A stretch of 64,000 nt of DNA, taken from the NCBI GenBank assembly GCA_016721015.1, contig JADKJL010000013.1, forward strand, positions 248,001 to 312,000, in the 5' to 3' direction. Below the pieces are notes generated by a model. The model saw nothing but the letters and a program-made list of their open reading frames with translations. It made no database searches and had not been told where the DNA came from. Source of the DNA: Lysobacterales bacterium (GTDB lineage: Bacteria > Pseudomonadota > Gammaproteobacteria > Xanthomonadales > Rhodanobacteraceae). Shown piece after piece: positions 16,478-25,066 of this stretch. The stretch's first letter is position 1, and the number at the start of each line of letters is the position of its first letter. Made by a program: the position numbers and the translations under genes.

Positions 16478-16480
16478 ATT

Positions 16481-16668
16481 GCCATGGATGGCATGTATGC
16501 CTGCAACGCAGGACGACTGCATGGATGCAGGAGGTAGAGCAACGCAGGAGCAGTTGCCGAGCAGTTGCAGGCGAGCCATGGATGGCATGTATGCCTGCAA
16601 CGCAGGACGACTGCATGGATGCAGGAGGTAGAGCAACGCAGGAGCAGTTGCCGAGCAGTTTCAGGCGA
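16481..16668. repeat. 94-bp perfect tandem duplication before argF'
   Basis: Copy 1 is 16481-16574 and copy 2 is 16575-16668; they differ at a single base (TTGCAG versus TTTCAG). Each copy is built of small palindromes: GCCATGGATGGC, CCTGCAACGCAGG, CTGCATGGATGCAG and GCAAC...GTTGC. The array sits between the terminator and the argF' start and ends 17 bases before the GTG. Confidence 0.92.
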
Positions 16669-16685
16669 TTTACTCAGGGGATACC

Positions 16686-17711
16686 GTGAATACCAGACAC
16701 TTTTTGAGTACGCAGGATTGGAGTCGCAGTGATCTCGACGGACTCCTCGACAAGGCCCGCGAGTTCCAGCGATCAAAGTTGGGCGATGAGCTGCAGGGCA
16801 AGTCGATTGCCTTGTTGTTTTTCAATCCCTCCATGCGCACCCGCACCAGCTTCGAACTCGGTGCGCACCAGCTTGGCGGCAAGGCCATTGTGCTCGCCCC
16901 CGGCAAGGACGCCTGGCCGATCGAGTTCGAGGTTGGCTCGGTCATGGATGGTGAAACGGAGGAACATATCGCCGAAGTGGCGCGTGTGTTGAGCCGTTAC
17001 GTCGATTTGATCGGCGTGCGCGCGTTTCCGAAGTTCCAGGACTGGACGGTCGATCGCGAGGATCGCGTGATCAAGGCGTTTGCGAAGTACTCGACCGTGC
17101 CGGTAATCAACATGGAGACGATCACCCATCCGTGCCAGGAGCTGGCCCACATCATGGCCTTGCAGCAGCATCTTGGTCCCGATCTCAAGCGGCGCAAATA
17201 CGTGCTGACCTGGACCTATCACCCGAAGCCGTTGAACACGGCGGTGGCCAATTCCGCGTTGCAGATCGCCACCCGCTACGGCATGGACGTGACCTTGCTG
17301 TGCCCGACCGAGGAATACCTGCTCGATCCGCGTTACATGGAATTCGCCCGCCAGAATGTCGCCGAGAATGGCGGCAGCCTGACCGTCAGTCACGATATCG
17401 AAAGCGCCTACCGCGATGCCGATGTCGTCTACGCCAAGAGCTGGGGTGCGATTCCGTATTTCGGCCGCTGGGAGCAGGAGAAACCGATCCGCGATGCACA
17501 TCAGCACTTCATCGTCGACGAAGCCAAGATGGCGTTGACCAACAACGGCCTGTTCAGTCACTGCCTGCCCCTGCGCCGCAACGTCAAGGCCACCGATGCG
17601 GTCATGGACTCGCCTTCCTGTATTGCGATTGATGAGGCAGAAAATAGATTACATGTGCAAAAAGCTCTAATGGCCTCGCTAGCGAGGCCGGGAGTGGGGA
17701 GTGGGGAGTAG
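16686..17711 (+). CDS. argF': N-acetylornithine carbamoyltransferase
   Basis: A 341-residue transcarbamylase converting N-acetyl-L-ornithine plus carbamoyl phosphate to N-acetylcitrulline, the arginine route known from Xanthomonas. The carbamoyl phosphate loop SMRTRTS, HPCQEL and FSHCLPLRRNVKATDAVMDS are visible. The distinctive LTWTYHPKPLNTAVANSA and FEVGSVMDGETEEH segments match the AOTCase rather than the OTCase type. Start is GTG at 16686 after CAGGGG. The last ten residues (ARPGVGSGE end) are encoded by a palindrome and a heptameric repeat and look like an appended tail. Confidence 0.92.
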   Translation: MNTRHFLSTQDWSRSDLDGLLDKAREFQRSKLGDELQGKSIALLFFNPSMRTRTSFELGAHQLGGKAIVLAPGKDAWPIEFEVGSVMDGETEEHIAEVARVLSRYVDLIGVRAFPKFQDWTVDREDRVIKAFAKYSTVPVINMETITHPCQELAHIMALQQHLGPDLKRRKYVLTWTYHPKPLNTAVANSALQIATRYGMDVTLLCPTEEYLLDPRYMEFARQNVAENGGSLTVSHDIESAYRDADVVYAKSWGAIPYFGRWEQEKPIRDAHQHFIVDEAKMALTNNGLFSHCLPLRRNVKATDAVMDSPSCIAIDEAENRLHVQKALMASLARPGVGSGE

Positions 17712-17820
17712 GGAGTCGGCAAAAGCGACTCGCACCCCACATTTTCCGCTTTCATCAGCCGCCAGGAATTCCATATGTCATCTGCTCTTCCCACTCCCCA
17801 CTCCCCACTCCCCACTCCCG
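17672..17820. repeat. Palindrome plus inverted heptameric repeat spanning the argF'-argG junction
   Basis: GGCCTCGCTAGCGAGGCC (17672-17689) is a perfect 18-base palindrome inside the argF' 3' end. It is followed by GGGAGTG-type heptamers at about 17690-17718, which cross the argF' stop. The complementary arm (CCACTCC units) is at about 17786-17820, inside the 5' coding part of argG. The two arms could form a hairpin of around 30 base pairs enclosing the argG ribosome-binding site and start codon. Confidence 0.88.
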
Positions 17821-19022
17821 AAAGCAAAGACATCGTCCTTGCTTTCTCAGGCGGTCTCGACACGAGTTTCTGCATTCCGTATCTGCAGGAACGTGGCTAT
17901 GCGGTGCACACCGTGTTCGCCGATACCGGCGGTGTCGATGATGAGGAGCGCGCCTTCATCGAGACGCGCGCGGCCGAACTGGGCGCGGCCAGTCATGTCA
18001 CGGTCGATGGTGGGCCGGCCATATGGAGCGGTTTCGTCAAGCCGTTCGTGCAGGCCGGCGAGGGCTATCAGGGCCAGTATCCGCTGTTGGTTTCGGATCG
18101 CTACCTGATTGTCGAAGCCGCACTGAAGCGGGCGGACGAACTCGGCACACGTCTGATCGCGCACGGCTGCACCGGCATGGGCAATGACCAGGTGCGTTTC
18201 GATCTGAGCGTGAAGGCGTTGGGTGACTACCAGATCATTGCGCCGATCCGCGAAATCCAGAAAGAGCACAAGGAAGTCCGCGCGTATGAGCAAGCCTATC
18301 TCGAAGAACGCGGCTTCAGCGTACGCGCCAGGCAGAAGGCCTACACGATCAATGAAAATCTGCTCGGCCTGACCATGTCCGGTGGCGAGATCGATCGCTG
18401 GGAAGCGCCGGGTGAGGGCGCGCGCGGCTGGTGTGCGCGGCGCTCGGAATGGCCAACAAGTACCTTAAAGGTCAAGTTGACATTCAAGCACGGCGAAGCC
18501 ATTGAGCTCGATGGTGTGCCCTTGCCTGGCCACACCCTCCTGGCCAGACTCAACGCCATATTCGCTCCCTACGGCGTCGGTCGCGGCATCTACACCGGTG
18601 ACACCACGATTGGCCTCAAGGGGCGCATCATCTACGAAGCGCCGGGATTGATCGCCTTGCTGGTCGCGCATCGTGCGCTTGAAGAAACCGTGTTGTCGAA
18701 GGCGCAAAATCGCTTCAAACCGGTCGTTGCCCGGCAATGGGTGGAGCTGGTCTATGAAGGCTTCTTTCACGATCCACTGAAGGCCGATCTCGAGGCGTTT
18801 CTCGGCGCCAGTCAGCGATGCGTCAACGGTGAAGTCGTCCTCGAAACTCAGGGCGGAACGGTCGAGGCGGTATCGATCACTTCTCCGCATATCCTCAATG
18901 CCAAGGGTGCGACCTATGCACAATCCGCCGACTGGGGCGTTGCCGAAGCGGAAGGTTTCATTCGCCTGTACGGCATGAGTTCGACGCTGTGGGCCGAAGT
19001 GAACCGGGAGTCTGGCGCGTGA
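17775..19022 (+). CDS. argG: Argininosuccinate synthase
   Basis: A 415-residue ATP-dependent ligase joining citrulline and aspartate. The PP-loop AFSGGLDTS is at residues about 22-30. GCTGMGNDQVRFD and the C-terminal YGMSSTLWAEVN are conserved. The ATG at 17775 has AGGA at 17764-17767. The first 16 or so residues (MSSALPTPHSPLPTPESK) are low-complexity and encoded by the CCACTCC repeat arm, so the native N-terminus has been extended by repeat DNA. It ends overlapping the GTG of the next gene (GTGA). Confidence 0.95.
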   Translation: MSSALPTPHSPLPTPESKDIVLAFSGGLDTSFCIPYLQERGYAVHTVFADTGGVDDEERAFIETRAAELGAASHVTVDGGPAIWSGFVKPFVQAGEGYQGQYPLLVSDRYLIVEAALKRADELGTRLIAHGCTGMGNDQVRFDLSVKALGDYQIIAPIREIQKEHKEVRAYEQAYLEERGFSVRARQKAYTINENLLGLTMSGGEIDRWEAPGEGARGWCARRSEWPTSTLKVKLTFKHGEAIELDGVPLPGHTLLARLNAIFAPYGVGRGIYTGDTTIGLKGRIIYEAPGLIALLVAHRALEETVLSKAQNRFKPVVARQWVELVYEGFFHDPLKADLEAFLGASQRCVNGEVVLETQGGTVEAVSITSPHILNAKGATYAQSADWGVAEAEGFIRLYGMSSTLWAEVNRESGA

Positions 19023-20110
19023 GCGACTTGCTCAACTCCACACTTGAGCATCTGCGCGCGCTGGTTGCGTTCGATACACGCAACCCGCCGCGGGCGATCC
19101 ACGTGGGTGGAATTTTCGACTATCTGCGGCGGAACCTGCCGGGTTTTGATGTCGAAGTTATCGACCACGGCGCGGGTGCAGTCAGCCTGTACGCGACGCG
19201 TGGAAAACCGAACTACGTTTTCAACGTGCACCTCGATACCGTTCCGGACTCGCCGAACTGGACGGCCAGTCCGTTCGAGCTGCGCGTTGGCGATGAGCGC
19301 GCGATCGGCCTCGGTGCCTGTGACATCAAGGGTGCTGCGGCCGCGCTGGTGACTGTGGCGAATATCACGCAGGGCGATGCCGCCTTCCTGTTCACCTCCG
19401 ACGAGGAGGCCAATGATCCGCGTTGCATCGCCGCGTTTCTGGCACGCGGAATCCCCTACGAAGCCGTCCTCGTCGCCGAGCCGACGCGTGCCGAAGCCGT
19501 ACTTGCCCATCGCGGAATCAGCTCGGTGCTGATGCGCTTTGCCGGAACGGCCGGGCATGCTTCCGGGCAACAATCGACCGCTGACAGTGCCTTGCATCAG
19601 GCGATCCGCTGGGGTAGCCAGGCCCTGAACCATGTCGATGCCTGCGCGCATGAACGCTTCGGCGGATTGACTGGCCTGCGTTTCAACATCGGCCGGATCG
19701 AAGGCGGCATCAAGGCGAATATGATCGCGCCGGCAGCCGAACTGCGTTTCGGATTCCGCCCGCTGCCGTCGACCGATGTTGATGGGCTGCTGCAGACCTT
19801 CCGCGATTTCGCCCAACCGCCCAGTGCTGAATTCAGCGAAACCTTCCGCGGGCCGAGCCTGCCATCGGGAGCGATCGCCGATGCCGAATCACGCCGGCTC
19901 GCCGCACGGGATGTTGCCGATGCGCTCGATCTTCCGATCGGCAATGCGGTGGATTTCTGGACCGAGGCGTCGCTGTTTTCGCAAGCGGGTTACACCGCGC
20001 TGGTCTACGGCCCCGGCGATATCGCCCAGGCCCATGCGGCCGACGAATGGGTGGCTCTGGATCAATTGAAAGCCTATGCCGAATCCGTGTGCAGGATCAT
20101 CCATGAATAG
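19019..20110 (+). CDS. argE': N-acetylcitrulline deacetylase (ArgE/M20 family)
   Basis: A 363-residue M20 metallohydrolase. Metal-binding motifs are NVHLDTVPD (H-x-D, near residue 74), CDIKGA (Asp) and TSDEEAND (Glu-Glu). Next to an acetylornithine carbamoyltransferase, its expected substrate is N-acetyl-L-citrulline, giving citrulline for ArgG, as shown for Xanthomonas homologues. The GTG start at 19019 overlaps the argG stop. A longer frame from 18989 would overlap argG further and is less likely. The 3' end overlaps argB by 8 bases. Confidence 0.87.
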   Translation: MSDLLNSTLEHLRALVAFDTRNPPRAIHVGGIFDYLRRNLPGFDVEVIDHGAGAVSLYATRGKPNYVFNVHLDTVPDSPNWTASPFELRVGDERAIGLGACDIKGAAAALVTVANITQGDAAFLFTSDEEANDPRCIAAFLARGIPYEAVLVAEPTRAEAVLAHRGISSVLMRFAGTAGHASGQQSTADSALHQAIRWGSQALNHVDACAHERFGGLTGLRFNIGRIEGGIKANMIAPAAELRFGFRPLPSTDVDGLLQTFRDFAQPPSAEFSETFRGPSLPSGAIADAESRRLAARDVADALDLPIGNAVDFWTEASLFSQAGYTALVYGPGDIAQAHAADEWVALDQLKAYAESVCRIIHE

Positions 20111-21440
20111 CGCCACCCGCCAGACCCGCCAGACCATCGTGCGCCTGCTTTCGAGCATGGCCAGTGCGAAGGAGATCTCGCAGTACCTCAAGCGCTTTTC
20201 GCAAATCGATGCCAAGCGCTTTGCCGTGGTCAAGGTTGGCGGTGCGGTGCTGCGCGATGACCTCGATGCACTGACATCGTCGCTGGCCTTTTTGCAGGAG
20301 GTTGGTCTGACCCCGATCGTTGTCCACGGTGCCGGCCCGCAACTGGACGAAGAACTCGCTGCCGCCGGAATAGAAAAGAAGACCGTGAATGGTTTGCGCG
20401 TGACTTCAGCCGAAGCACTGGCCATCGTGCGCCGGGTATTCCAGGCACAGAACCTGAAGCTGGTCGAAGCATTGCAGCAGGGTGATACTCGGGCCACCTC
20501 GATCACGTCCGGTGTCTTCGAGGCCGAGTATCTGGATCGGGACACGCTGGGCCTGGTGGGTCGGATCTGTGCGGTCAATCTGGCGCCGATCGAAGCCAGC
20601 TTGCATGCCGGCTCGATCCCGGTGATCGCGAGCATGGCCGAGACGGCCGGGGGACAGATCCTCAACGTCAATGCCGATTTCGCGGCCAACGAACTCGTCC
20701 AGGTATTGCAACCCTACAAGATCATTTTCCTGACCGGCACCGGTGGTTTGCTTGACGAAGAGGGCCACGTCATCGATTCGATCAACCTGTCGACCGAATA
20801 CGAACATCTGCTCGCCCAGCCATGGCTGCATTCGGGCATGCGGGTGAAGATCGAACAGATCAAGCATCTGCTTGATCGCCTGCCGCTGACTTCGTCGGTA
20901 TCAATCACCCAGCCTGCCGAGCTGGCCAAGGAACTGTTCACCCACAAGGGCTCGGGTACCCTGATCCGGCGCGGTGAGAAGGTTTTGCGCGCGACCCGCT
21001 GGGATGAACTTGACCTGCCGCGGCTGCGTGGCCTGATTGAATCAAGTTTTTCGCGGAGCCTGGTCGAGGATTACTTCGACACGACGACCCTGCTGCGCGC
21101 CTATGTCAGCGAAAACTATCGCGCCGCGTTGATCCTGATCGAGCAGGACGGACTGATCTATCTCGACAAATTTGCGGTGCTTGATGATGCGCAGGGTGAA
21201 GGTCTCGGGCGTGCGGTCTGGCAGGTCATGCGCGAGGAAACCCCGAGCCTGTTCTGGCGGTCACGCCATGGCAATGCCGTCAATCCGTTCTACTATTCCG
21301 AATCCGACGGATGCTACAAGATGGAGCAGTGGAAAGTGTTCTGGTACGGCCTTGCCGACTTCGCCGCGATCGAGCATTGCGTCAATCATTGCCGCTCGCG
21401 GCCAGCGACCCTGATCAGCCGCGCCGAGGTGAAATCATGA
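20103..21440 (+). CDS. argB: Bifunctional N-acetylglutamate kinase/N-acetylglutamate synthase
   Basis: A 445-residue two-domain enzyme. The amino-acid kinase domain (about residues 25-285) has VVKVGGAVL, VVHGAGPQLDEEL and LTGTGGLLDEEG. The C-terminal GNAT-type acetyltransferase domain (about 295-440) ends with YYSESDGCYKMEQWKVFWYG, typical of the vertebrate-like NAGS. It supplies the first two steps of arginine synthesis, and Xanthomonas homologues are feedback-inhibited by arginine. Start at 20103 overlaps the previous stop (ATGAATAG); stop overlaps argC (ATGA). Confidence 0.93.
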   Translation: MNSATRQTRQTIVRLLSSMASAKEISQYLKRFSQIDAKRFAVVKVGGAVLRDDLDALTSSLAFLQEVGLTPIVVHGAGPQLDEELAAAGIEKKTVNGLRVTSAEALAIVRRVFQAQNLKLVEALQQGDTRATSITSGVFEAEYLDRDTLGLVGRICAVNLAPIEASLHAGSIPVIASMAETAGGQILNVNADFAANELVQVLQPYKIIFLTGTGGLLDEEGHVIDSINLSTEYEHLLAQPWLHSGMRVKIEQIKHLLDRLPLTSSVSITQPAELAKELFTHKGSGTLIRRGEKVLRATRWDELDLPRLRGLIESSFSRSLVEDYFDTTTLLRAYVSENYRAALILIEQDGLIYLDKFAVLDDAQGEGLGRAVWQVMREETPSLFWRSRHGNAVNPFYYSESDGCYKMEQWKVFWYGLADFAAIEHCVNHCRSRPATLISRAEVKS

Positions 21441-22411
21441 CGCGCAAGACAATCGGCATTGTCGGTGCGCGCGGCCATACCGGAGCGGAACTGATTCGCC
21501 TGGTCGCCGCACACGAGTTTCTTGAGCTGGCCTTCGTCTCCTCTCGCGAGCTCGCCGGCCAGCGCGTGGCCGATCATGTGGAAGGTTATGTCGGCGAACT
21601 CCGCTACGAATCGCTCGATGCCGAAGCGGTCGCGGACAAAGCCGTCGATGCGGTCGTGCTGGCCCTGCCGAATGGTGCCGCAGCACCTTTTGTCGAAGCC
21701 CTCGGGAAGTCCGCAAAGGAATCGGTTGTCATCGATCTTTCCGCCGATTACCGCTTCGATACCCAGTGGTACTACGGCCTGCCCGAACTCACCCGCAAGC
21801 AGTATCGGGGACAACACAAGATCAGCAATCCCGGTTGTTACGCGACCGCCATGCAACTGGCGATTGCACCGCTGGCGGATGTATTGGCCGGGCCGCCGCA
21901 GTGTTTCGGGGTCTCCGGCTTTTCGGGTGCCGGTACCACGCCATCGGACAAGAACGACCCCGACAAGCTGCGGGACAACCTGATGCCGTATGCGCTGGTT
22001 GGCCATGTGCATGAGCGCGAAGTTTCGAAGCAACTCGGCATCCCGGTCGAATTCATGCCGCACGTCGCCCCGCATTTCCGCGGCATCACGATGACGGTGA
22101 ATCTGTGGTTGCAGCAGCCGATGAAGCGTGAAGAAATCATCGCGCGCTATCGCGGGTTTTACGCCGATGAAACCTTGATCCATATCGTCGACGACGCGCC
22201 TTGGGTCAGCCGCGTTGCCGGACAGCATCACGTCGAGATCGGTGGTTTTGCCGTGGCGCCGGGCGGCAAGCGCGTCGTCATCGTCGCCACCCTCGACAAC
22301 CTGCTCAAGGGTGCGGCCACCCAGGCGATGCAGAATCTCAACCTGGCCCTGGGTTTCGACGAGCTGTGCGGCATTTCGAATGCAAAGGCTCCCGCGGAGG
22401 TATCGGCATGA
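21437..22411 (+). CDS. argC: N-acetyl-gamma-glutamyl-phosphate reductase
   Basis: A 324-residue NADPH-dependent reductase. The Rossmann motif is GIVGARGHTGAELIRL (residues 7-22). The catalytic Cys lies in ISNPGCYATA (around residue 136), and the catalytic His-containing HVAPHFRGI follows. The ATG at 21437 overlaps the argB stop by 4 bases and the frame upstream lies within argB. Its own stop overlaps the argH ATG (ATGA). Confidence 0.95.
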   Translation: MTRKTIGIVGARGHTGAELIRLVAAHEFLELAFVSSRELAGQRVADHVEGYVGELRYESLDAEAVADKAVDAVVLALPNGAAAPFVEALGKSAKESVVIDLSADYRFDTQWYYGLPELTRKQYRGQHKISNPGCYATAMQLAIAPLADVLAGPPQCFGVSGFSGAGTTPSDKNDPDKLRDNLMPYALVGHVHEREVSKQLGIPVEFMPHVAPHFRGITMTVNLWLQQPMKREEIIARYRGFYADETLIHIVDDAPWVSRVAGQHHVEIGGFAVAPGGKRVVIVATLDNLLKGAATQAMQNLNLALGFDELCGISNAKAPAEVSA

Positions 22412-23727
22412 GCGATCTTCTCTGGCAGAAAGAGGGTGTGCAGACCGATCAACGCATCATGCGATTCCTTGCCGGCGATGACGTCGTGCTGGATCGCGAA
22501 TTCTTCCTGTTCGACATCGAGGCGAGCAAGGTGCATGTCGAAGGGCTCGCCCATATCGATATCGTCAGCGCGCAGGAGTGCGCTGATCTGCTTCGTGAGT
22601 TAGATCAGCTTGGCGCTGATTTTGGCAGCGGATCGTTTGTGCTCGATGAGCGTTTCGAGGACGGCCATTCGGCGATCGAGGCGCGCTTGATCGAGCGTCT
22701 CGGCGATGCCGGACGCAAGGTGCACAGTGGTCGCAGCCGCAATGACCAGGTGCTGGTGGCGAGCCGGCTGTGGCTGAAATCAAAGCTGCTTCAGCTGTCT
22801 TCGATCTGCGCCGCGGTGGCGAATGTCTGCATCCATCGTGCCGAGCGCGAAGCGTTGCCGATGCCTGGATACACACATCTGCAACGAGCCGTCGTCTCGT
22901 CGACGGCCATGTGGTTCGCCGCGTTTGCCGAAGCCTTCATCGACAATGCCTGGCGCGCACGCCAGACGCTTGCCCTGATCGATGCCAATCCGCTTGGCAC
23001 AGCGGCCGGTTACGGCGTCAATCTGAAGCTCGATCGCGAGCACACGACACGCAAGCTCGGCTTCGCACGCATGCAGATCAGTCCGATCTACACCCAGCTC
23101 TCGCGCGGAAAGTTCGAGATGGCCGCACTGGATGCGCTCGGTGCGGCGGTGCTCGATCTGCGTCGCCTGGCGTGGGATCTCTCGCTGTTCACGACGGCGG
23201 AATTCGGTTTCGTCAACCTGCCGGCGCAATACACCACTGGCAGTTCGATCATGCCGAACAAGCGCAATCCCGATGTCATCGAATTGATGCGCGCAAGTTA
23301 TGCCAGCGTCGCCGCGGCGCGCACCGAGATCGAACAATTGCTGTCGCTGCCAACCGGCTATCAGCGTGATCTGCAAGCGAGCAAGGGAGCGATCTTCCAC
23401 GGCTTCCATCGCGGTCTTGATGCACTCGCCCTGCTGCCCGATCTGTTGATGAATCTTGAATGGAACGCGGTGAAGATGCGCGCTGCGATCGAGCCCTCCA
23501 TGTATGCAACCGATGTCGCCATCGAGGCGGCCGTCGCCGGCGTTCCGTTCCGTGATGCCTATCGCGCTGCCGCCGAATCCGCGAGCGAGGCAGGGCAGGG
23601 ACGCACTCCGGAATCGAGTCTCGCCGCCCGCGTTTCGCCGGGATCCGGCTCTGATCTTCGCCTCGATGAATGGGGGGGAGGAGCGGCGGGCCGCGCCGTG
23701 CGTACCCGGTTGGCAATCCTGCCATGA
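22408..23727 (+). CDS. argH: Argininosuccinate lyase
   Basis: A 439-residue member of the fumarase/aspartase superfamily that splits argininosuccinate to arginine and fumarate. Signature GSSIMPNKRNPDV is present at about residues 283-295, HSGRSRNDQV near 107-116 and the TH-containing GYTHLQRAVVSS near 153. The C-terminus is Gly/Arg rich and slightly unusual (LRLDEWGGGAAGRAVR). It is followed by a 174-base gap with a strong REP hairpin before proB. Confidence 0.94.
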   Translation: MSDLLWQKEGVQTDQRIMRFLAGDDVVLDREFFLFDIEASKVHVEGLAHIDIVSAQECADLLRELDQLGADFGSGSFVLDERFEDGHSAIEARLIERLGDAGRKVHSGRSRNDQVLVASRLWLKSKLLQLSSICAAVANVCIHRAEREALPMPGYTHLQRAVVSSTAMWFAAFAEAFIDNAWRARQTLALIDANPLGTAAGYGVNLKLDREHTTRKLGFARMQISPIYTQLSRGKFEMAALDALGAAVLDLRRLAWDLSLFTTAEFGFVNLPAQYTTGSSIMPNKRNPDVIELMRASYASVAAARTEIEQLLSLPTGYQRDLQASKGAIFHGFHRGLDALALLPDLLMNLEWNAVKMRAAIEPSMYATDVAIEAAVAGVPFRDAYRAAAESASEAGQGRTPESSLAARVSPGSGSDLRLDEWGGGAAGRAVRTRLAILP

Positions 23728-23766
23728 GTGCGCGCATTCGAGACGCCGGCAAGATTTCGCCCCAGC

Positions 23767-23838
23767 GTGGGAGCGACTTCAGTCGCGATGCTTTTTTGTG
23801 GATGACGGGACAAGCATCGCGACTGAAGTCGCTCCCAC
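23767..23838. repeat. REP-type inverted repeat between argH and proB
   Basis: Two perfectly complementary 27-base arms (23767-23793 and 23812-23838), each containing GGAGCGACTTCAGTCGCGAT, separated by 18 bases. Each arm itself contains the palindrome GCGACTTCAGTCGC. The same core recurs at 28375-28528 and 47521-48085. As RNA this would be a very stable stem that could stabilise the upstream arg mRNA or end transcription. Confidence 0.93.
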
Positions 23839-23901
23839 AAAAGACCCCATGGCTTTTCGTAGGACTGCTTTCAATCGCCACATTTTTCAGCGGATCGCGC
23901 G

Positions 23902-25062
23902 ATGAGTGCTAGCGGAAACATCGCGATAGCGGGTGAATTCATCGTTCAGGACTTGCCGGTCTGGCGCCGCGCCGTGCTCAAGGTCGGAAGCAGTCTGCTC
24001 GCTGCGGATGGAATGGGTTTGAGCTCGCGCCATGCGCTGCCTCTTGCACAGTTCGTTGCGGCGAGCATTGCGGCCGGACGCGAGGTCGTGATCGTTTCTT
24101 CGGGTGCCGTTGTCGCGGGTCGCGCACGCGTTCCGAAGCAGCCTGTGGCAGGTGCGGCGATGGCCGCGAAGCAGGCACTTGCGGCGCTCGGCCAGGCGCA
24201 GATGATCGCGCTCTGGCAGCGCTTTTTCGATCGACCCGTCGCCCAGGTTTTGCTGACCCACGATGATCTGCGCAATCGTCGACGCTATCTCAATGCACGG
24301 GCGACCCTGATCGAGCTGCTGCGGCTGGGTGCCTTGCCGGTCATCAACGAGAACGACACGGTCTCGGTCGATGAATTGAAACTCGGCGACAACGACAATC
24401 TGGCCGCGATTGTCGCGGCTCTGGTGGATGCCGATGTTCTGCTGATTGCGACCGATATCGACGGCCTGTACACGGGCGATCCACGTCTCGATCCCGCCGC
24501 GCAACCGATCAACGAACTTCTTGGCATCAGTGCCGAATCACTGGCCATGGCCGGTGGGCCGGGTAGTTCGATCGGAACCGGCGGTATGCGCACCAAGCTC
24601 GAAGCGGCGACACGTGCGGCGGGTGCGGGCATCGACACGATACTGTTCAACGGTACCGACGCCGATTCGATTCGCCTGCTCGGTGAGGGAAGATTCCGCG
24701 GCACGCGGTTGCGTGCCGGGCGGAGCCGGCTGGCGGCACGCAAGCACTGGTTGCAGCAGGTGCCGGTGGTTGTCGGGGTCATCGTCGTCGATGAAGGCGC
24801 GGCAACCGCCCTGGTCGAAAAAGGCGCCTCGCTGTTGCCCGGCGGTGTGGTCACGGCCGATGGTGAATTCTCGCGCGGCGACATGGTCGAGATCATCGCT
24901 CGCGATGCTGGCGGGGATCGATGCATCGCGCGTGGACTCAGCCAGTATTCGGCGAGTGACATCCGCCGCATCGCGCGCCGCCATTCACGTGACATCGATG
25001 CAGTGCTCGGCTACAACTACGGTGGAAATGTCGTTCATCGCGACGACATGGTGATGGCCTGA
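23902..25062 (+). CDS. proB: Glutamate 5-kinase
   Basis: A 386-residue ATP-dependent kinase that begins proline synthesis. The amino-acid kinase domain (residues about 14-265) shows RAVLKVGSSLL, VSSGAVVAGRA, NENDTVSVDELKLGDNDNLAA and GTGGMRTKLEAA. A C-terminal PUA domain follows (about 285-370, with GASLLPGGVVTADGEFSRGD). The ATG at 23902 has no strong Shine-Dalgarno. proA begins 4 bases after the stop. Confidence 0.95.
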   Translation: MSASGNIAIAGEFIVQDLPVWRRAVLKVGSSLLAADGMGLSSRHALPLAQFVAASIAAGREVVIVSSGAVVAGRARVPKQPVAGAAMAAKQALAALGQAQMIALWQRFFDRPVAQVLLTHDDLRNRRRYLNARATLIELLRLGALPVINENDTVSVDELKLGDNDNLAAIVAALVDADVLLIATDIDGLYTGDPRLDPAAQPINELLGISAESLAMAGGPGSSIGTGGMRTKLEAATRAAGAGIDTILFNGTDADSIRLLGEGRFRGTRLRAGRSRLAARKHWLQQVPVVVGVIVVDEGAATALVEKGASLLPGGVVTADGEFSRGDMVEIIARDAGGDRCIARGLSQYSASDIRRIARRHSRDIDAVLGYNYGGNVVHRDDMVMA

Positions 25063-25066
25063 GCCG

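Larger units (their letters stand above)
16208..16480 (+). promoter_or_regulatory. Attenuator-like leader region upstream of argF'
   Basis: This gene-poor stretch before the arginine cluster contains a 34-codon reading frame (16320-16424) and an intrinsic terminator (16453-16477). CCCGGGT at 16416-16422 overlaps the leader stop codon and can pair with ACCCGG at 16453-16458, which is also the 5' arm of the terminator. The two pairings are mutually exclusive. That is the geometry of a translation-coupled attenuator. The control function is inferred, and the leader lacks a clear ribosome-binding site. Confidence 0.45.
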
